Assembly: GCF_900099825.1 (NCBI RefSeq)
Contig: NZ_LT629693.1
Location: 7,947,001 to 8,011,000, forward strand
DNA from: Bradyrhizobium ottawaense
GTDB lineage: Bacteria; Pseudomonadota; Alphaproteobacteria; Rhizobiales; Xanthobacteraceae
Direction of reading: 5' to 3'
DNA length: 64,000 nucleotides
In this document: piece by piece, positions 24,614 to 35,642 of the stretch
Numbering within the stretch: position 1 is the first letter of the stretch
Layout: each line of letters opens with the position of its first letter
Notes under the pieces: generated by a model
What the model was told of the DNA's origin: nothing
The model's input: the letters and a program-made list of their open reading frames with translations, nothing else
Database searches by the model: none
Translations under genes and position numbers: made by a program

Positions 24614-25981
24614 CAATGTGCCTCTCAGAATGAGCGCGGCTACGCCAAAGTAAATGACCAGACCGGTGACGTCGACCAGCGTTGCGACAAACGGAGCCGA
24701 CGCACTCGCCGGGTCGAAGCCGACGCGCTGGAGGATAAACGGCAGCATCGAGCCCGCCAGCGATCCGAAGGTCACAATGCCGACCAGCGTGGTTCCGACC
24801 GTAATCGCGACCAAAATCCAATGTTCGCCGTAGTCGAAAATACCCAGCGTCTGCCAGACCGTTATCCTGACTATTCCGATCAGGCCGAGAATGGCGCCCA
24901 GCATCAGGCCGGTCGGCAGTTCGCGCACCGCGACCCGCCACCAGTCGCGCAGCCGAAGTTCGTGCAACGCCAGCGCGCGAATCAGCAGCGATGTCGCTTG
25001 CGATCCCGAATTGCCGCCCGAACTCATGATCAGGGGAATGAACAGCGTCAGCACGATCGCCTTCTCGAGTTCGCCCTGGAATGTCTGCATCGCGCTGGCC
25101 GTCAGCATTTCGGACAGGAAGAGCGCGCAGAGCCAGCCGCCACGCTTCTTGATCATCTCGAGAAAACTGATCCGCAGATAAGGCTCGTCCAGCGCCTCCA
25201 TGCCGCCGAACTTCTGAACGTCTTCGGTGGATTCCTGGACGATGGCGTCGATGACGTCATCGACGGTGACGATGCCCAGCACATGGCCCAGCCCGTCCAC
25301 AACGGCTACCGCAAGCAGGTCATATTTCGATATCAGGCGCGCCGCGTCCATGCGGTCGGATTGCGGCCCGACCGTCAGTGGCTTGCGGGCGGGCGCGGCG
25401 GTAAGGACGTTGGCATGCGGATCGCCGGAGATCAGACGGCGCAGCGGGACCGCCTGGATCAGCGTCTTCTTGACGGGATCGACCACGAAGATGGAATAGA
25501 CGGTTTCGCGGGTGCGCTCGACCATCCGGATGTGATGCAGCACCTCCGCGATCGTCCAGTTCGAGGGTACGCTGACGAACTCGGTCGTCATGATGCTTCC
25601 GGCGCTGCGTTCGGGATAGGCCAGCAGTTCCGAGACGGTGGTCCGGGTTTCCTGGTTCAGGCCATTTAACAGCGTGGTCCGGAGCGGCTCGATCAGCTCC
25701 CTGAAAATATCGGCGGCACGATCCGCGGACACGGCCGACAATAAAGCGACGGCTGTCGCGGTGGGGAGTGCCGCGATAATCTCGCAGACGTTGTCAATTC
25801 CGGGCTGATCGAGAACCTCGACCGCCTTTTCCGAAGACAAATGCTGAAGGATCTCGGCGGCAGCTTCCGGCGGGCGGGCGTTGAGCGCCACAATGATATC
25901 GGGCGCCCTTTCGAGCCCGAGATCGCCTGCCGCATGCGCGGCTTCGACGGCAGCAACGGTCGTCTCGGGGGAATTCGGCAT
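24608..25981 (-). CDS. mgtE: Magnesium transporter, MgtE family
   Basis: 457 residues from ATG 25981 with GAGG upstream. Layout: N-terminal superhelical MgtE_N domain (residues ~10-130, helical repeats like AAEILQHLSSEKAVEVL), two CBS domains (~135-255, AGSIMTTEFVSVP and SKYDLLAVAVVDGLGHVLGIVTVDDVIDAIVQES), and five C-terminal membrane helices with the pore motif FIPLIMSSGGNSGSQATSL. The cytosolic domains sense magnesium and close the pore. No magnesium riboswitch is evident upstream. Confidence 0.95.
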   Translation of the reverse strand: MPNSPETTVAAVEAAHAAGDLGLERAPDIIVALNARPPEAAAEILQHLSSEKAVEVLDQPGIDNVCEIIAALPTATAVALLSAVSADRAADIFRELIEPLRTTLLNGLNQETRTTVSELLAYPERSAGSIMTTEFVSVPSNWTIAEVLHHIRMVERTRETVYSIFVVDPVKKTLIQAVPLRRLISGDPHANVLTAAPARKPLTVGPQSDRMDAARLISKYDLLAVAVVDGLGHVLGIVTVDDVIDAIVQESTEDVQKFGGMEALDEPYLRISFLEMIKKRGGWLCALFLSEMLTASAMQTFQGELEKAIVLTLFIPLIMSSGGNSGSQATSLLIRALALHELRLRDWWRVAVRELPTGLMLGAILGLIGIVRITVWQTLGIFDYGEHWILVAITVGTTLVGIVTFGSLAGSMLPFILQRVGFDPASASAPFVATLVDVTGLVIYFGVAALILRGTLL

Positions 25982-26163
25982 CACGGACCTCGCTCTTGGC
26001 GCCCAGAGCGGAATGGACCAAGCCCGTGCAAAACTCAAACACAAAGTGGACGGCTGAGGTTCGGACCCAAAACATCAGGCCGTAGCCTGGTGATCCAACC
26101 CCGGGGTCATACCATTGTTACAATCGCTGTCGTGACCAAGGTCCGGCCCGGGATGCGCCGGGC

Positions 26164-27540
26164 TCATGCCACGCGCGGCACCGCATCGAACCGCGAGACC
26201 ACAATATCCCGCTTGGTCTCGTCGACGCGCACGGTCATGTCGAAGCGGTCGTCGTGCAATTCCTTGGCCAGAATTTCGGCGTTGCGATGCAGCCAGCTGA
26301 TGCCTGCGCCGTCCGACGCCTCGATCGACAGGTCGAGCGTAATTCGGGTCGCAGCCAGCCGGTCCTCGATCGCGGTCAGCAACGCCTCGATGCCCTCGCC
26401 GGTTTCGGCGGAGACCAGGAAGCATGGCCGCTCCGGCGGACGGCGGGCGGCGATGTTGCGCAGGTTTTCGCGCTCCTCGGGGTCGAAACGGTCGATCTTG
26501 TTCCAGACTTCGAGGAGACGTGCGCCGGCATCGGGATCGATGCCGAGCTGACGCAGCACGGCGTCGACGTCGCGCTCCTGCGCCTCCGCGTCCTCATGCG
26601 AGATATCGCGGACATGCAGAATGATATCCGCCTCCAGCACCTCTTCCAGCGTGGCGCGAAACGCGGCGACGAGTTGCGTCGGCAGGTTGGAAATGAAACC
26701 GACGGTGTCCGACAGCATCGCCTTGCCGCCATGCGGCAGGCTCAGGGCGCGCAACGTCGGATCGAGCGTGGCAAACAGCATGTCGGCGGCCTGCACCTCG
26801 GCGCGCGTGAGCCGGTTGAACAGCGTCGACTTGCCGGCATTGGTGTAGCCGACCAGCGCCACCACGCGGTACGGCACGCGCTGCCGGCCGGCGCGATGCA
26901 GCCGCCGCGTCGCCTGCACCTTCTTGATTTCGTTTTCCAGCCGCGTGATGCGGTCGCCGATCAGGCGGCGGTCGGCCTCGATCTGCGTCTCGCCGGGACC
27001 GCCCATGAAGCCGAAGCCGCCGCGCTGGCGCTCCAGATGGGTCCAGGACCGTACCAGCCGGCTGCGCTGGTAGTTGAGGTGCGCAAGTTCGACCTGAAGC
27101 GAACCTTCCTTGGTCTTGGCGCGTCGGCCGAAGATTTCCAGGATCAGTCCGGTGCGATCGAGCACCTTGGTGTTCCAGGCCTTCTCGAGATTGCGCTGCT
27201 GGATCGGCGACAGCGCGCAATCCATCACCACGAGCTCGATATCGTGGCCCGCGATGAGACCCGTGATCTCCTCGACCTTGCCCTTGCCGAGATAGGTCGC
27301 AGGCCGGATCTGGCTGATAGGTGCGATCAGCGCTTCCACGACGGTAAGGTCGATGGCACGCGCGAGGCCTGCGGCCTCCTCGATGCGCGCGTCGGAATCG
27401 CGCACGCCATCGTTCGTCTGCGCGTCGGCATCGCCGCGGCGCATCCGCAAATACGGGCCGATGACAATCACCCGCCCGGTTTGTTGGCCCCCCGCCGACC
27501 TCGGTCGGTCGGCTTCCCCATTACGGTCCAGGGGTTCCAA
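26164..27540 (-). CDS. hflX: Ribosome-associated GTPase HflX
   Basis: 458 residues from a TTG at 27540, 11 bp after hfq. The N-terminal HflX subdomain (TYLGKGKVEEI, GPGETQIEADRRLIG) precedes a GTPase domain with G1 GYTNAGKSTLFNRLT, G3 DTVGFISNLP and G4 NKID. HflX splits stalled 70S or 100S ribosomes in stress. hfq-hflX is a conserved pair. The start codon choice is limited by the short gap; the first ~22 residues are polar and poorly conserved, so a slightly later start cannot be excluded. Confidence 0.93.
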   Translation of the reverse strand: MEPLDRNGEADRPRSAGGQQTGRVIVIGPYLRMRRGDADAQTNDGVRDSDARIEEAAGLARAIDLTVVEALIAPISQIRPATYLGKGKVEEITGLIAGHDIELVVMDCALSPIQQRNLEKAWNTKVLDRTGLILEIFGRRAKTKEGSLQVELAHLNYQRSRLVRSWTHLERQRGGFGFMGGPGETQIEADRRLIGDRITRLENEIKKVQATRRLHRAGRQRVPYRVVALVGYTNAGKSTLFNRLTRAEVQAADMLFATLDPTLRALSLPHGGKAMLSDTVGFISNLPTQLVAAFRATLEEVLEADIILHVRDISHEDAEAQERDVDAVLRQLGIDPDAGARLLEVWNKIDRFDPEERENLRNIAARRPPERPCFLVSAETGEGIEALLTAIEDRLAATRITLDLSIEASDGAGISWLHRNAEILAKELHDDRFDMTVRVDETKRDIVVSRFDAVPRVA

Positions 27541-27551
27541 TCAGGTCACTC

Positions 27552-27800
27552 TCACGCCGGAGCATCCTCGCCGCCCTCGAACAACTGGATCGGAGCGCCG
27601 GGCATAATGGTCGAAATCGCATGCTTGTAGACAAGCTGCGAATGACCGTCGCGCCGCAGCAACAGGCAGAAATTGTCGAACCAGGTGACAATCCCTTGCA
27701 GCTTCACTCCGTTGACCAGGAAGATCGTGAGTGGCGTCTTGGTTTTACGAACGTGGTTGAGGAAGGTGTCTTGTAGATTTTGTGCGCGGTCTGCCGCCAT
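27552..27800 (-). CDS. hfq: RNA chaperone Hfq
   Basis: 82 residues, typical for alphaproteobacteria. Sm1 ([20 protein letters not shown]) and Sm2 ([10 protein letters not shown]) motifs are intact, with N-terminal [13 protein letters not shown] forming the first helix. The hexamer pairs small RNAs with mRNAs; in rhizobia it also influences NifA and nitrogen control. It lies downstream of the ntr cluster in the same orientation but 269 bp from ntrX, so it probably has its own promoter. Confidence 0.97.
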   Translation of the reverse strand: MAADRAQNLQDTFLNHVRKTKTPLTIFLVNGVKLQGIVTWFDNFCLLLRRDGHSQLVYKHAISTIMPGAPIQLFEGGEDAPA

Positions 27801-28069
27801 TGTTTTTATCCCGCCGTCTTGTGCTTCTTTTTATTAAACCGGTTGTTGCTCTCTAACGGAGCCTCCCCCGATCGCCGTCCCACCCTGAGATCCCCCTCCG
27901 GTCGGCTCGGCGGTACGATTAGAGGGCAGGCGCGGTTTTTAGGCAAGCCGGTTCACGCGTCACCCACGAGGAACCTGCTTTTCATTCTCCGCAAAAGTAC
28001 GGAAAGAGATGAATATTCCCAAGCAAGTGCATGAATTGCGGCCCGCCCAGGACCGCGGCAGCTCGAGCC

Positions 28070-29440
28070 CTACCCCACTCCCAGCGCCTTCAGCTTGCGG
28101 TGCAGCGCCGAGCGTTCCATGCCGACGAATTCCGCCGTTCGCGAGATATTGCCGGAGAATCGGCTGATCTGGGCGATCAGATAATCGCGTTCGAAAACTT
28201 CCCGCGCCTCGCGGAGCGGCAACCCCATGATGTGTTCGCCGTTGTTGCTGGTCGGCATCGCCGGCACCATCGAACCGACGTCCTGCGGCAGCATGTCGGC
28301 AGTGATGATCACCTCGGGCCCGCCGCCCGCCAAAATCATCACACGCTCGACGTTGTTGCGGAGCTGGCGCACGTTGCCGGGCCAGACATGCGACTGCAAC
28401 ACCGCCATCGCGTCCTGGCCGATCTGGCGTTTCGGCAAGCCGCTGGCCACCGAAATCTGGTCCATGAAATAGTCGATCAGCTCGGGAATGTCCTCGCGGC
28501 GTTCCGACAGCGGCGGTACCCGGATCGGCACCACCGAGAGCCGGTGATAAAGATCCTCACGGAATCGCCCTTCCGCGATCTCCTCCTCGAGATTGCGCGC
28601 GGTCGAGGAAATGATGCGGACATCGACATGCACTTTGACGGTGCCGCCGGAGCGCTGAAAGGTCTGATCGACCAGCACGCGGAGAATCTTGTTCTGGGTC
28701 TCGCGCGGCATGTCGGCGATTTCGTCGATGAACAGCGTGCCGCCATGGGCCTCTTCCAGCGCACCGGCCTTGCGCGCCTGCTCGCCGTTCGACTGCTCGA
28801 TCCCGAACAGCTCGACTTCCATCCGCTCCGGCGTGATCGCGGCGGCGTTGATGACGACGAACGGACCTTCCGCCCTGCTCGAGGCATGATGCAGCGTGCG
28901 CGCCGCCAGTTCCTTGCCTGAACCGGAGGGGCCGACGATCAGGATGCGACTGTTGGCCTTGGCGGCCCGGTCGATGGTCTGGCGCAGCTGGTTCATGCAC
29001 GCCGAGCGCCCGGTCAGGACGCTGGCGGCGGGCGCAAGTTGTTTCAGTTCCTTCACCTCGCGCTTGAGGCGCGACGTTTCCAGGGCCCGTGTCGCGACCA
29101 GGATCAGCCGGTCCGACTTGAAGGGCTTTTCGATGAAGTCATAGGCTCCGCGCTTGATCGCCGCGACCGCCGTTTCGATGTTGCCGTGGCCGGAGATCAT
29201 CACCACGGGCACGTCGGCGTGATCCTTCTTGATCTGCTCGAGCAGCTGCAGACCGTCGAGCTTGGAGCCCTGCAGCCAGATATCGAGGAACACCAAATGC
29301 GGACGCCGGTTGGCAATCTCCGTGAGCGCCGAATCGCTGTCGCGCGCCGTCCTGGTCTGGAAGCCCTCATCCTCCAGAATGCCCGCAACGAGATCGCGGA
29401 TATCTGCCTCGTCATCGACAATCAGAATGTCACTGGCCAT
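28070..29440 (-). CDS. ntrX: Response regulator NtrX
   Basis: 456 residues: receiver domain (ILIVDDEADIRDLV, VFLDIWLQGSKLDG, VVMISGHG, FIEKPF), AAA+ domain (IVGPSGSGKELAARTLH, GTLFIDEIADMP) and Fis-like C-terminus (ISRTAEFVGMERSALHRKLKALG). The segment where sigma54 activators carry GAFTGA reads FGIEQSNGEQARKAGALEEA, so the sigma54-contact loop is absent, as known for NtrX. It likely controls transcription without sigma54 in response to NtrY, affecting nitrogen, envelope or redox functions. 17 bp after ntrY. Confidence 0.96.
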   Translation of the reverse strand: MASDILIVDDEADIRDLVAGILEDEGFQTRTARDSDSALTEIANRRPHLVFLDIWLQGSKLDGLQLLEQIKKDHADVPVVMISGHGNIETAVAAIKRGAYDFIEKPFKSDRLILVATRALETSRLKREVKELKQLAPAASVLTGRSACMNQLRQTIDRAAKANSRILIVGPSGSGKELAARTLHHASSRAEGPFVVINAAAITPERMEVELFGIEQSNGEQARKAGALEEAHGGTLFIDEIADMPRETQNKILRVLVDQTFQRSGGTVKVHVDVRIISSTARNLEEEIAEGRFREDLYHRLSVVPIRVPPLSERREDIPELIDYFMDQISVASGLPKRQIGQDAMAVLQSHVWPGNVRQLRNNVERVMILAGGGPEVIITADMLPQDVGSMVPAMPTSNNGEHIMGLPLREAREVFERDYLIAQISRFSGNISRTAEFVGMERSALHRKLKALGVG

Positions 29441-29457
29441 GGGTTACACCTGTCTTG

Positions 29458-31806
29458 TCAGTTGCCGGTTGCGGCTTCAGTTTTTGCTTCATCATTGGTC
29501 GTGGAACCAGCCTCATTGGTTTCGGAGCCAGGCATCTTTGTTTCGCCGCCCTGCTCGCTCGTCTGCGGCGCCTGCTCCTTCGATTCGCCTTTCGGCGGCT
29601 GCCCCGTGACGGAGAACCGCAACCGCATCCAGGCGCCGCGCTGTCCGGGCCGGAAATCGGAGGCATCCTTGAGTTCAATGCGGCCGCCATGGTCTTCGAG
29701 CACGCGACCGACGATCGCGAGGCCCAGCCCGGTGCCCTTCTGGCGCGTCGTCACATAGGGCTCCAGCAGGCGGGCACGGCTCACCTTGGGCAGCCCAATG
29801 CCGTTGTCGATCACGTCGATCACGATGTCGTCGTTCTCGCGCGTGGCGACGACATCGATCCGCCCCTTGTCGAGTTCGTCCGGCGCAACCTGTTCGATCG
29901 CTTCGGTCGCATTCTTGATGATGTTGGTCAACGCCTGCGAAATCAGCCGGCGGTCGAACTGCGCCCGCATCGGATCCTGCTTGATTTCGGCCACGATATC
30001 GAGATCGGGATGCCCGACCTTCATCAGGAATACCGCCTGGCGTACGGTGTCGGCGACGTCCTCGCCCTCCATCACCGGCTTCGGCATCCGCGCGAAGCGG
30101 GAGAATTCGTCCACCATCCGTCTGATGTCGTCGACCTGTCGCACGATGGTGTCGGTACACTGCTCGAAGATGCCCTTGTCCTCGACGATGACCTTGCCGA
30201 ATTTGCGGCGGATGCGTTCGGCCGAAAGCTGGATCGGCGTCAGCGGATTCTTGATCTCGTGGGCGATGCGGCGCGCGACATCACCCCAGGCGGAGGTGCG
30301 CTGCGCGGACACGAGGTCGGTGATGTCGTCGAGCGTGATGATGTAGCTGTCGCGCGCCTGGCTGGTTTGTTCGGCGCTGACGCGAACCGACAGATTGCGC
30401 TCCTGACCGTCGCGCGTGATCGTGATCTGGCCCTGCACCAGGCGCTGGGTGCCCTCACGCGCGGTTTTCATCATGTCGTCGAGCTCGGGCAGCACGTCCG
30501 ATAGCGGATGGTCCAGCGTCTCCGATTCGGCGTGGCCGATCAGCTTTTCGGCCGAGCGGTTGAGGATGCCGACGCTGCCGGAGGCATCGACGCCGATGAT
30601 GCCGGCGCTGGCCGACGACAGCACCGCCTCGATGAAGCGGCGGCGGCTGTCGATCAGGTCCGAGGCGCTGACCAGTTCGTCGCGCTGGGTACGCAATTCC
30701 TGCGTCATCTTGTTGAAGGTCTGGCCGAGCTGGGCAAGATCGCCTTCGGATTTGTGGACCGGCACCTGCACGTGGAGGTCGCCGGTCGACACGATATTGG
30801 CGGCGCTCATCAGGTTGCGGATTGGCGTCACCAGCCAGTTGGCGAAATTCAGCCCGATCAGCACCGAGGCCATCAGGATGGTCAGCGCGATCACCGCGAA
30901 CATCAGCGCGAAGGCGACCTGAATGCCGAGCCGGCGCGATTCGATCTGGGCGTATTCGGCGACGCTGGCCTCGGTTTGCCGGAGCTGCGCGACCACGCGG
31001 GGGTCGAGCAGCCGCGCCACGTAGAGGAAGGTGTCGTTGAAGGCGCGCAGCCGGATCACCGCCGCGACGTAATTGGCTTCGGGAAACACCGCGATCTGCG
31101 GCTCGTTCTCGTCGACGTTGCTGAGAAATTCCTGCGGCGGCGTCGTGAATTCCTGCTGGATTCCGGTTTGCGCGGTCTCCAGCAGATTGCGATCCTTGTC
31201 GATCAGCATCGCCCCCGGCAGGTTGCGCGAGGCGGCACTGGCCGTCAGCAATTCGCGAAACGACCGGCGGTCCTGGTCGAACAGCGGGCGGGCCTGAGCA
31301 ATGTCGTGGGCCATCCCCAGGATGTCTCCGCGGATGAACTGCGCATGCTCATAGGTGTAGGCGCGGGCCACGATCAGCGCGTTCTGCATCACCTCCTTGG
31401 TCGGACCCGAGAACAGCCGGTCGAGACCGCGGTCGATGGTGACATTGGCGACAACAGCCACCAGCACCGCCGGCAACACCGCAATGATGGAGAACAGGCT
31501 GACGATCTGGACGTGCAGCCGCGCCGCCGCCCGGCCGCGACGCCGGGCCTGAATCACCAGCCAGACTTCGCGGATGATGATGCCGACCAGGAGCAGGATA
31601 GTCGCGGCATTGATCAGCAGGAAGGAATAGACGACTTGGCGGGTCGGCTCGATCGGTGTCAGGCCGCTCAGCACCATGAAGGTCAGGAACGCCGACAGCA
31701 GTGCGATTCCGACCGCAAACGGCGCCACCCATTTCCGCAGGAGCCCTCCTGCGGATTCGGTAATCGACGGGTCGAATGATGGCGCCGAGGTCTCTGCGGT
31801 GGTCAT
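29458..31806 (-). CDS. ntrY: Sensor histidine kinase NtrY
   Basis: 782 residues from ATG 31806 (a GTG 12 codons upstream is an alternative). Three closely spaced N-terminal membrane helices are followed by a large periplasmic sensor region, a fourth helix (~residue 280-310), HAMP, a PAS domain (SASAGIIGVDASGSVGILNRSAEKLIG), HisKA with phospho-His in [14 protein letters not shown] and a HATPase domain (DNGIGLPKV, GTGLGLAIV). The final ~50 residues are Glu/Thr/Asn-rich and low-complexity. It phosphorylates NtrX. Confidence 0.95.
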   Translation of the reverse strand: MTTAETSAPSFDPSITESAGGLLRKWVAPFAVGIALLSAFLTFMVLSGLTPIEPTRQVVYSFLLINAATILLLVGIIIREVWLVIQARRRGRAAARLHVQIVSLFSIIAVLPAVLVAVVANVTIDRGLDRLFSGPTKEVMQNALIVARAYTYEHAQFIRGDILGMAHDIAQARPLFDQDRRSFRELLTASAASRNLPGAMLIDKDRNLLETAQTGIQQEFTTPPQEFLSNVDENEPQIAVFPEANYVAAVIRLRAFNDTFLYVARLLDPRVVAQLRQTEASVAEYAQIESRRLGIQVAFALMFAVIALTILMASVLIGLNFANWLVTPIRNLMSAANIVSTGDLHVQVPVHKSEGDLAQLGQTFNKMTQELRTQRDELVSASDLIDSRRRFIEAVLSSASAGIIGVDASGSVGILNRSAEKLIGHAESETLDHPLSDVLPELDDMMKTAREGTQRLVQGQITITRDGQERNLSVRVSAEQTSQARDSYIITLDDITDLVSAQRTSAWGDVARRIAHEIKNPLTPIQLSAERIRRKFGKVIVEDKGIFEQCTDTIVRQVDDIRRMVDEFSRFARMPKPVMEGEDVADTVRQAVFLMKVGHPDLDIVAEIKQDPMRAQFDRRLISQALTNIIKNATEAIEQVAPDELDKGRIDVVATRENDDIVIDVIDNGIGLPKVSRARLLEPYVTTRQKGTGLGLAIVGRVLEDHGGRIELKDASDFRPGQRGAWMRLRFSVTGQPPKGESKEQAPQTSEQGGETKMPGSETNEAGSTTNDEAKTEAATGN

Positions 31807-31983
31807 TCCGGCAATCGGTGTGATGAAAGGCTTAGGATCCACTGGCTGCGGACTGATGCATTCATATCACAATGTTGCCAAATTACGACAATTCCGCGGC
31901 GCGCCCGGCCGCGGGACTGAGACATCCCCAGCGGCGATGCGCCCCATGGCGTGGCGGCTCGCCGGCCGCCCCATGAAATGGCG

Positions 31984-33426
31984 CTAGCCGCCGCTGCGGT
32001 AGACCTGAATATCGAGGTCCCGGATCTTCTTGCGCAGGGTATTGCGGTTCAACCCGAGTAGGTCGGCCGCGCGGATCTGGTTGCCGCGGGTGGCCGCCAG
32101 CGCCGCCGTGAGCAGCGGCACTTCGATCTCTTTCAGGATGCGGTGGTAGAGGCCCGGCGGCGGCACGCCGTTCGGGAAGCCCGAGAAGTGCGAGGACAGA
32201 TAGGCCTCGACCGCACCGCCGAGATTTTCCACCCCCAGCGGGGCATTACCGCCCGATGCGACCGCCGGCGGCGCCAGCTCGCCATCGATCACCGAGCCCG
32301 TGATCACGTCCTGCGGGTAGAGTGCCGCCAGCCGCCGCGCCAGGTTTTCCAGCTCGCGCACGTTGCCCGGCCAGCGATGCTGTTTGAGGCGTTCCAGCGC
32401 CAGCGTATCCAGTTTCTTCGGCGGTAGTCCGTCCTTTTCCGCCAGCGAGAAGAAGTGCCGGATCAGATCGGGCAGATCCTCGATGCGTTCGCGCAGCGGC
32501 GGCAGCCGCAGCGGCACCACGTTGAGGCGGAAGAACAGATCCTCGCGGAACAGGCCCTGCTGAATCAGGATGCGCAAATCCTTGTTGCTCGCGGCAACGA
32601 TCCGCACGTCGGTCTTGATCGGCGTGCGGCCGCCGACGGTGGTGTACTCGCCCTGCTGCAGCACGCGCAGCAGTCGCGTCTGCGCCTCCATCGGCATGTC
32701 GCCGATTTCGTCGAGGAACAGCGTGCCGCCTTCGGCCTGTTCGAACCGGCCGGACGCGCGGGTATTGGCGCCGGTGAACGCGCCGCGCTCATGGCCGAAC
32801 AATTCGGATTCGATGAGGTCGCGCGGGATCGCCGCCATGTTGACCGCGACGAACGGGCCGTTGCGGCGCTTGCCGTAGTCGTGCAGCGCGCGGGCGACCA
32901 GTTCCTTGCCGGTGCCGGACTCGCCGGAGATCATCACGGTGAGGTCGGTCTGCATCAGCCGCGCCAGCACCCGGTAGATTTCCTGCATCGCCGGCGAGCG
33001 GCCGACCAGCGGGATCGAATCGAATTCGCCCTCGTCGGGTGCGTTGGCCACCCGCTCCTTCGGCTCGGCCAAAGCGCGGCCGACGATGGTGATCAGCTCC
33101 TTCAGGTCGAACGGTTTCGGCAGATATTCGTAGGCACCGCGCTCCGAGGCCCGAATCGCCGTCATGAAGGTGTTCTGCGCACTCATCACGATGACGGGCA
33201 GGTTCGGCCGCATCTTCTTGATCCGCGGCAGCAGATCGAACGCGTTTTCGTCGGGCATCACCACGTCGGTGATGACGAGATCGCCCTCGCCCTGGCTGAC
33301 CCACCGCCACAGCGTCGCCGCGTTCCCTGTCAGGCGCACCTCGTATCCGGCGCGCGAAAGGGCCTGGTTCAGAACCGTGCGGATGGCGGTGTCGTCATCA
33401 GCGACTAGGATGCTACCTGCGGGCAT
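31984..33426 (-). CDS. ntrC: Nitrogen regulation protein NR(I), sigma54 activator NtrC
   Basis: 480 residues: receiver ([14 protein letters not shown], phospho-Asp in [21 protein letters not shown]), AAA+ with [17 protein letters not shown] and the sigma54-contact GAFTGA in [10 protein letters not shown], and a C-terminal Fis-type helix-turn-helix ([20 protein letters not shown]). It activates glnA, nif-associated and nitrogen-assimilation promoters when phosphorylated by NtrB. It is 9 bp after ntrB and 177 bp before ntrY, the gap possibly holding an ntrYX promoter. Confidence 0.97.
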   Translation of the reverse strand: MPAGSILVADDDTAIRTVLNQALSRAGYEVRLTGNAATLWRWVSQGEGDLVITDVVMPDENAFDLLPRIKKMRPNLPVIVMSAQNTFMTAIRASERGAYEYLPKPFDLKELITIVGRALAEPKERVANAPDEGEFDSIPLVGRSPAMQEIYRVLARLMQTDLTVMISGESGTGKELVARALHDYGKRRNGPFVAVNMAAIPRDLIESELFGHERGAFTGANTRASGRFEQAEGGTLFLDEIGDMPMEAQTRLLRVLQQGEYTTVGGRTPIKTDVRIVAASNKDLRILIQQGLFREDLFFRLNVVPLRLPPLRERIEDLPDLIRHFFSLAEKDGLPPKKLDTLALERLKQHRWPGNVRELENLARRLAALYPQDVITGSVIDGELAPPAVASGGNAPLGVENLGGAVEAYLSSHFSGFPNGVPPPGLYHRILKEIEVPLLTAALAATRGNQIRAADLLGLNRNTLRKKIRDLDIQVYRSGG

Positions 33427-33435
33427 TGTTATTCC

Positions 33436-34611
33436 TCATCTTGTATTCCCTGAGGCAGGCGACGGCGTACCCGAAACGTCATCGCGGTTGCTGTGGTCGA
33501 AGTGCTTGGTGGAATTGAACATCGGTAGCAGCACACGGAACGTGGTTTTCCGCGGCTGGGATTCGCATTCGATGATGCCGCCGTGATCGCCGACGATCTT
33601 GGCCACCAGCGCCAGCCCGAGCCCGCTGCCGGTCTGCTTGGTCGTGACGAAGGGGTCGAACAGGTTCGGCAGCAGATCTTCCGGCACGCCGGAGCCGTTG
33701 TCCTTGACGCAGAATTCGAGCGGCAGCGACACCCGCGATTTCTTGCCCGGCACCGACAGGCGAACGCCGGGCCGGAACGCCGTGGTGAGCTGGATCTCCG
33801 CATCGCTGCCGAGATCGGCGACCGCTTCGGCGGCGTTCTTCACCAGGTTGAGGAACACCTGGATCAGCTGGTCCTGATTGGCCAGCACCGGCGGCAGCGA
33901 CGGATCGTAGTCCTCGATGAAGCGGATGTTGCGGGCAAAGCCGGACTGCGCCAGCCGTTTGACGTGGTCGAGCACGGAATGGATGTTGACGGGCCCGCGC
34001 GCCACCGGGCGATCGTCGCCGAACACTTCCATGCGGTCGACCAGTGTCACGATGCGGTCGGCCTCGTCGCAGATCAGCCGCGTCAGCATGCGGTCTTCGG
34101 ACGAGGCCGCCTGCTCCAGCAGTTGCGCCGCACCCCGGATGCCGGACAGCGGATTCTTGATTTCATGCGCCAGCATCGCCGCCAGCGCGATCACCGAGCG
34201 CGCCGCGCTTCGATGGGTCAGTTGCCGGTCCATCTTGTCGGCGATGGTACGCTCCTGCAGCATGACCACGATATGGCCCGGCCGCTCCGTCAACGGAGCC
34301 ACATGAAGATCGACCTGGCGGTCGCCGCCGATCCGCGGCGTGCCGAGATCAACCTTGTATTCATTGACCGGCGAGCCGCTCGAACGCACCTGATCGATCA
34401 GCGCCAGCAGCGGACTGCCGAACGGCACCAGTTCCTTCAGCGACTGCCGGCGCAGGAACTGGGTCGAGATTTCGAAGAAGGATTCGGCGGCGATGTTGGC
34501 GTCGACAATGCGGCCGTCCGGCGCCACCAGCAGCACCGGATTGGGCAATGCGTTGAGGATCGCCTCACCGTCGGTGGGCAAGTGCCGGCGATGTTCTGCG
34601 ACGGACGTCAT
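33436..34611 (-). CDS. ntrB: Nitrogen sensor kinase/phosphatase NtrB (NR II)
   Basis: 391 residues from ATG 34611, inside the dusB stop (ATGA overlap). PAS domain ([21 protein letters not shown]), HisKA with phospho-His in [21 protein letters not shown], and HATPase ([41 protein letters not shown]). Cytoplasmic, no membrane helices. It phosphorylates or dephosphorylates NtrC depending on PII signals of nitrogen status. Confidence 0.96.
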   Translation of the reverse strand: MTSVAEHRRHLPTDGEAILNALPNPVLLVAPDGRIVDANIAAESFFEISTQFLRRQSLKELVPFGSPLLALIDQVRSSGSPVNEYKVDLGTPRIGGDRQVDLHVAPLTERPGHIVVMLQERTIADKMDRQLTHRSAARSVIALAAMLAHEIKNPLSGIRGAAQLLEQAASSEDRMLTRLICDEADRIVTLVDRMEVFGDDRPVARGPVNIHSVLDHVKRLAQSGFARNIRFIEDYDPSLPPVLANQDQLIQVFLNLVKNAAEAVADLGSDAEIQLTTAFRPGVRLSVPGKKSRVSLPLEFCVKDNGSGVPEDLLPNLFDPFVTTKQTGSGLGLALVAKIVGDHGGIIECESQPRKTTFRVLLPMFNSTKHFDHSNRDDVSGTPSPASGNTR

Positions 34612-35642
34612 GCAGCTGCACTCCAAGCAAAATCGTCAAACGCATCCTGGAGCGATCGATGCACCCGGTGCGGATCCTCCGACGTCAGAATGTTCTGACG
34701 CCAGGTTTTGAGTTTTTCGGCCGGTGCGCCGCTGCACTGCGCCGCGATCTCCAGCGCCCAGCCGAGATGTTTGCGCGCGTGCTTCAAGCCGACGCGCAAG
34801 CCGTAAAGGCGGCAGACCTCGTCGTAGAGCGCGCGAATATGCGCGAGCTGCTCGGCGAGATCAGGCGTGGATTCGGCTTTTCCGGTCTCGAGCTGGCGGC
34901 CGATCTGGCCCGGCAACCACGGCTGGCCCTGTGCGCCGCGGCCGACCATCACGGCATCGGCGCCCGACATCTCGAGCGCGCGCACCGCTTTTTCGAACGA
35001 GGTGATGTCGCCGTTGACGACGAGCGGAACCGTGATCGCATCCTTGACGGCGCGCACCGCGCCCCAATCCGCCTCGCCCTTGTAGAACTGACAACGCGTG
35101 CGCCCGTGCACCGTGATCATCTGCACGCCGGCGGCTTCCGCGCGCCGCGCGAGTTCGGGCGCGTTGTGCGAACGATCGTCCCAGCCGAGCCGCATCTTCA
35201 AGGTCACCGGCACCTTCACGGCAGCGATGGTCGCTTCGATGAGTTTCAACGCGTGATCGAGATCGCGCATCAGCGCCGAGCCGGATTGGCCGCCGGTCAC
35301 GTGACGCGCGGGACAGCCCATATTGATGTCGATGATGTCGGCGCCGGCGGCTTCCGCGACCTTCGCCCCCTCCGACATCCAGTGCGTTTGACAGCCGGCG
35401 AGCTGAACCACATGCGGCCCGATGCCGGCGGCCTCGCAGCGCAACCGCGACATTGGCTTGCCATTCACGAGGTCGTCGCTGGCGGTCATCTCCGAAACCA
35501 CCAGCCCGGCGCCGAGGGCGGCAGAGAGTCGCCGAAAGGGCGCGTCGGTGACACCCGACATCGGCGCCAGGAGAACCCGGTTGGCGACAGCAATCTCGCC
35601 TATTTTCAACGGCTTAGGGCGTGAACTTTCCAGGCCGGTCAC
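34608..35642 (-). CDS. dusB: tRNA-dihydrouridine synthase (NifR3-like)
   Basis: 344 residues: FMN TIM barrel with [16 protein letters not shown], catalytic Cys in [45 protein letters not shown] and [11 protein letters not shown]. It reduces uridine to dihydrouridine in tRNA. It heads the ntrBC operon, the classic dusB(nifR3)-ntrB-ntrC order of rhizobia. The upstream ~250 bp contains the operon promoter; it is also upstream of divergent ispDF. Confidence 0.95.
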   Translation of the reverse strand: MTGLESSRPKPLKIGEIAVANRVLLAPMSGVTDAPFRRLSAALGAGLVVSEMTASDDLVNGKPMSRLRCEAAGIGPHVVQLAGCQTHWMSEGAKVAEAAGADIIDINMGCPARHVTGGQSGSALMRDLDHALKLIEATIAAVKVPVTLKMRLGWDDRSHNAPELARRAEAAGVQMITVHGRTRCQFYKGEADWGAVRAVKDAITVPLVVNGDITSFEKAVRALEMSGADAVMVGRGAQGQPWLPGQIGRQLETGKAESTPDLAEQLAHIRALYDEVCRLYGLRVGLKHARKHLGWALEIAAQCSGAPAEKLKTWRQNILTSEDPHRVHRSLQDAFDDFAWSAAA

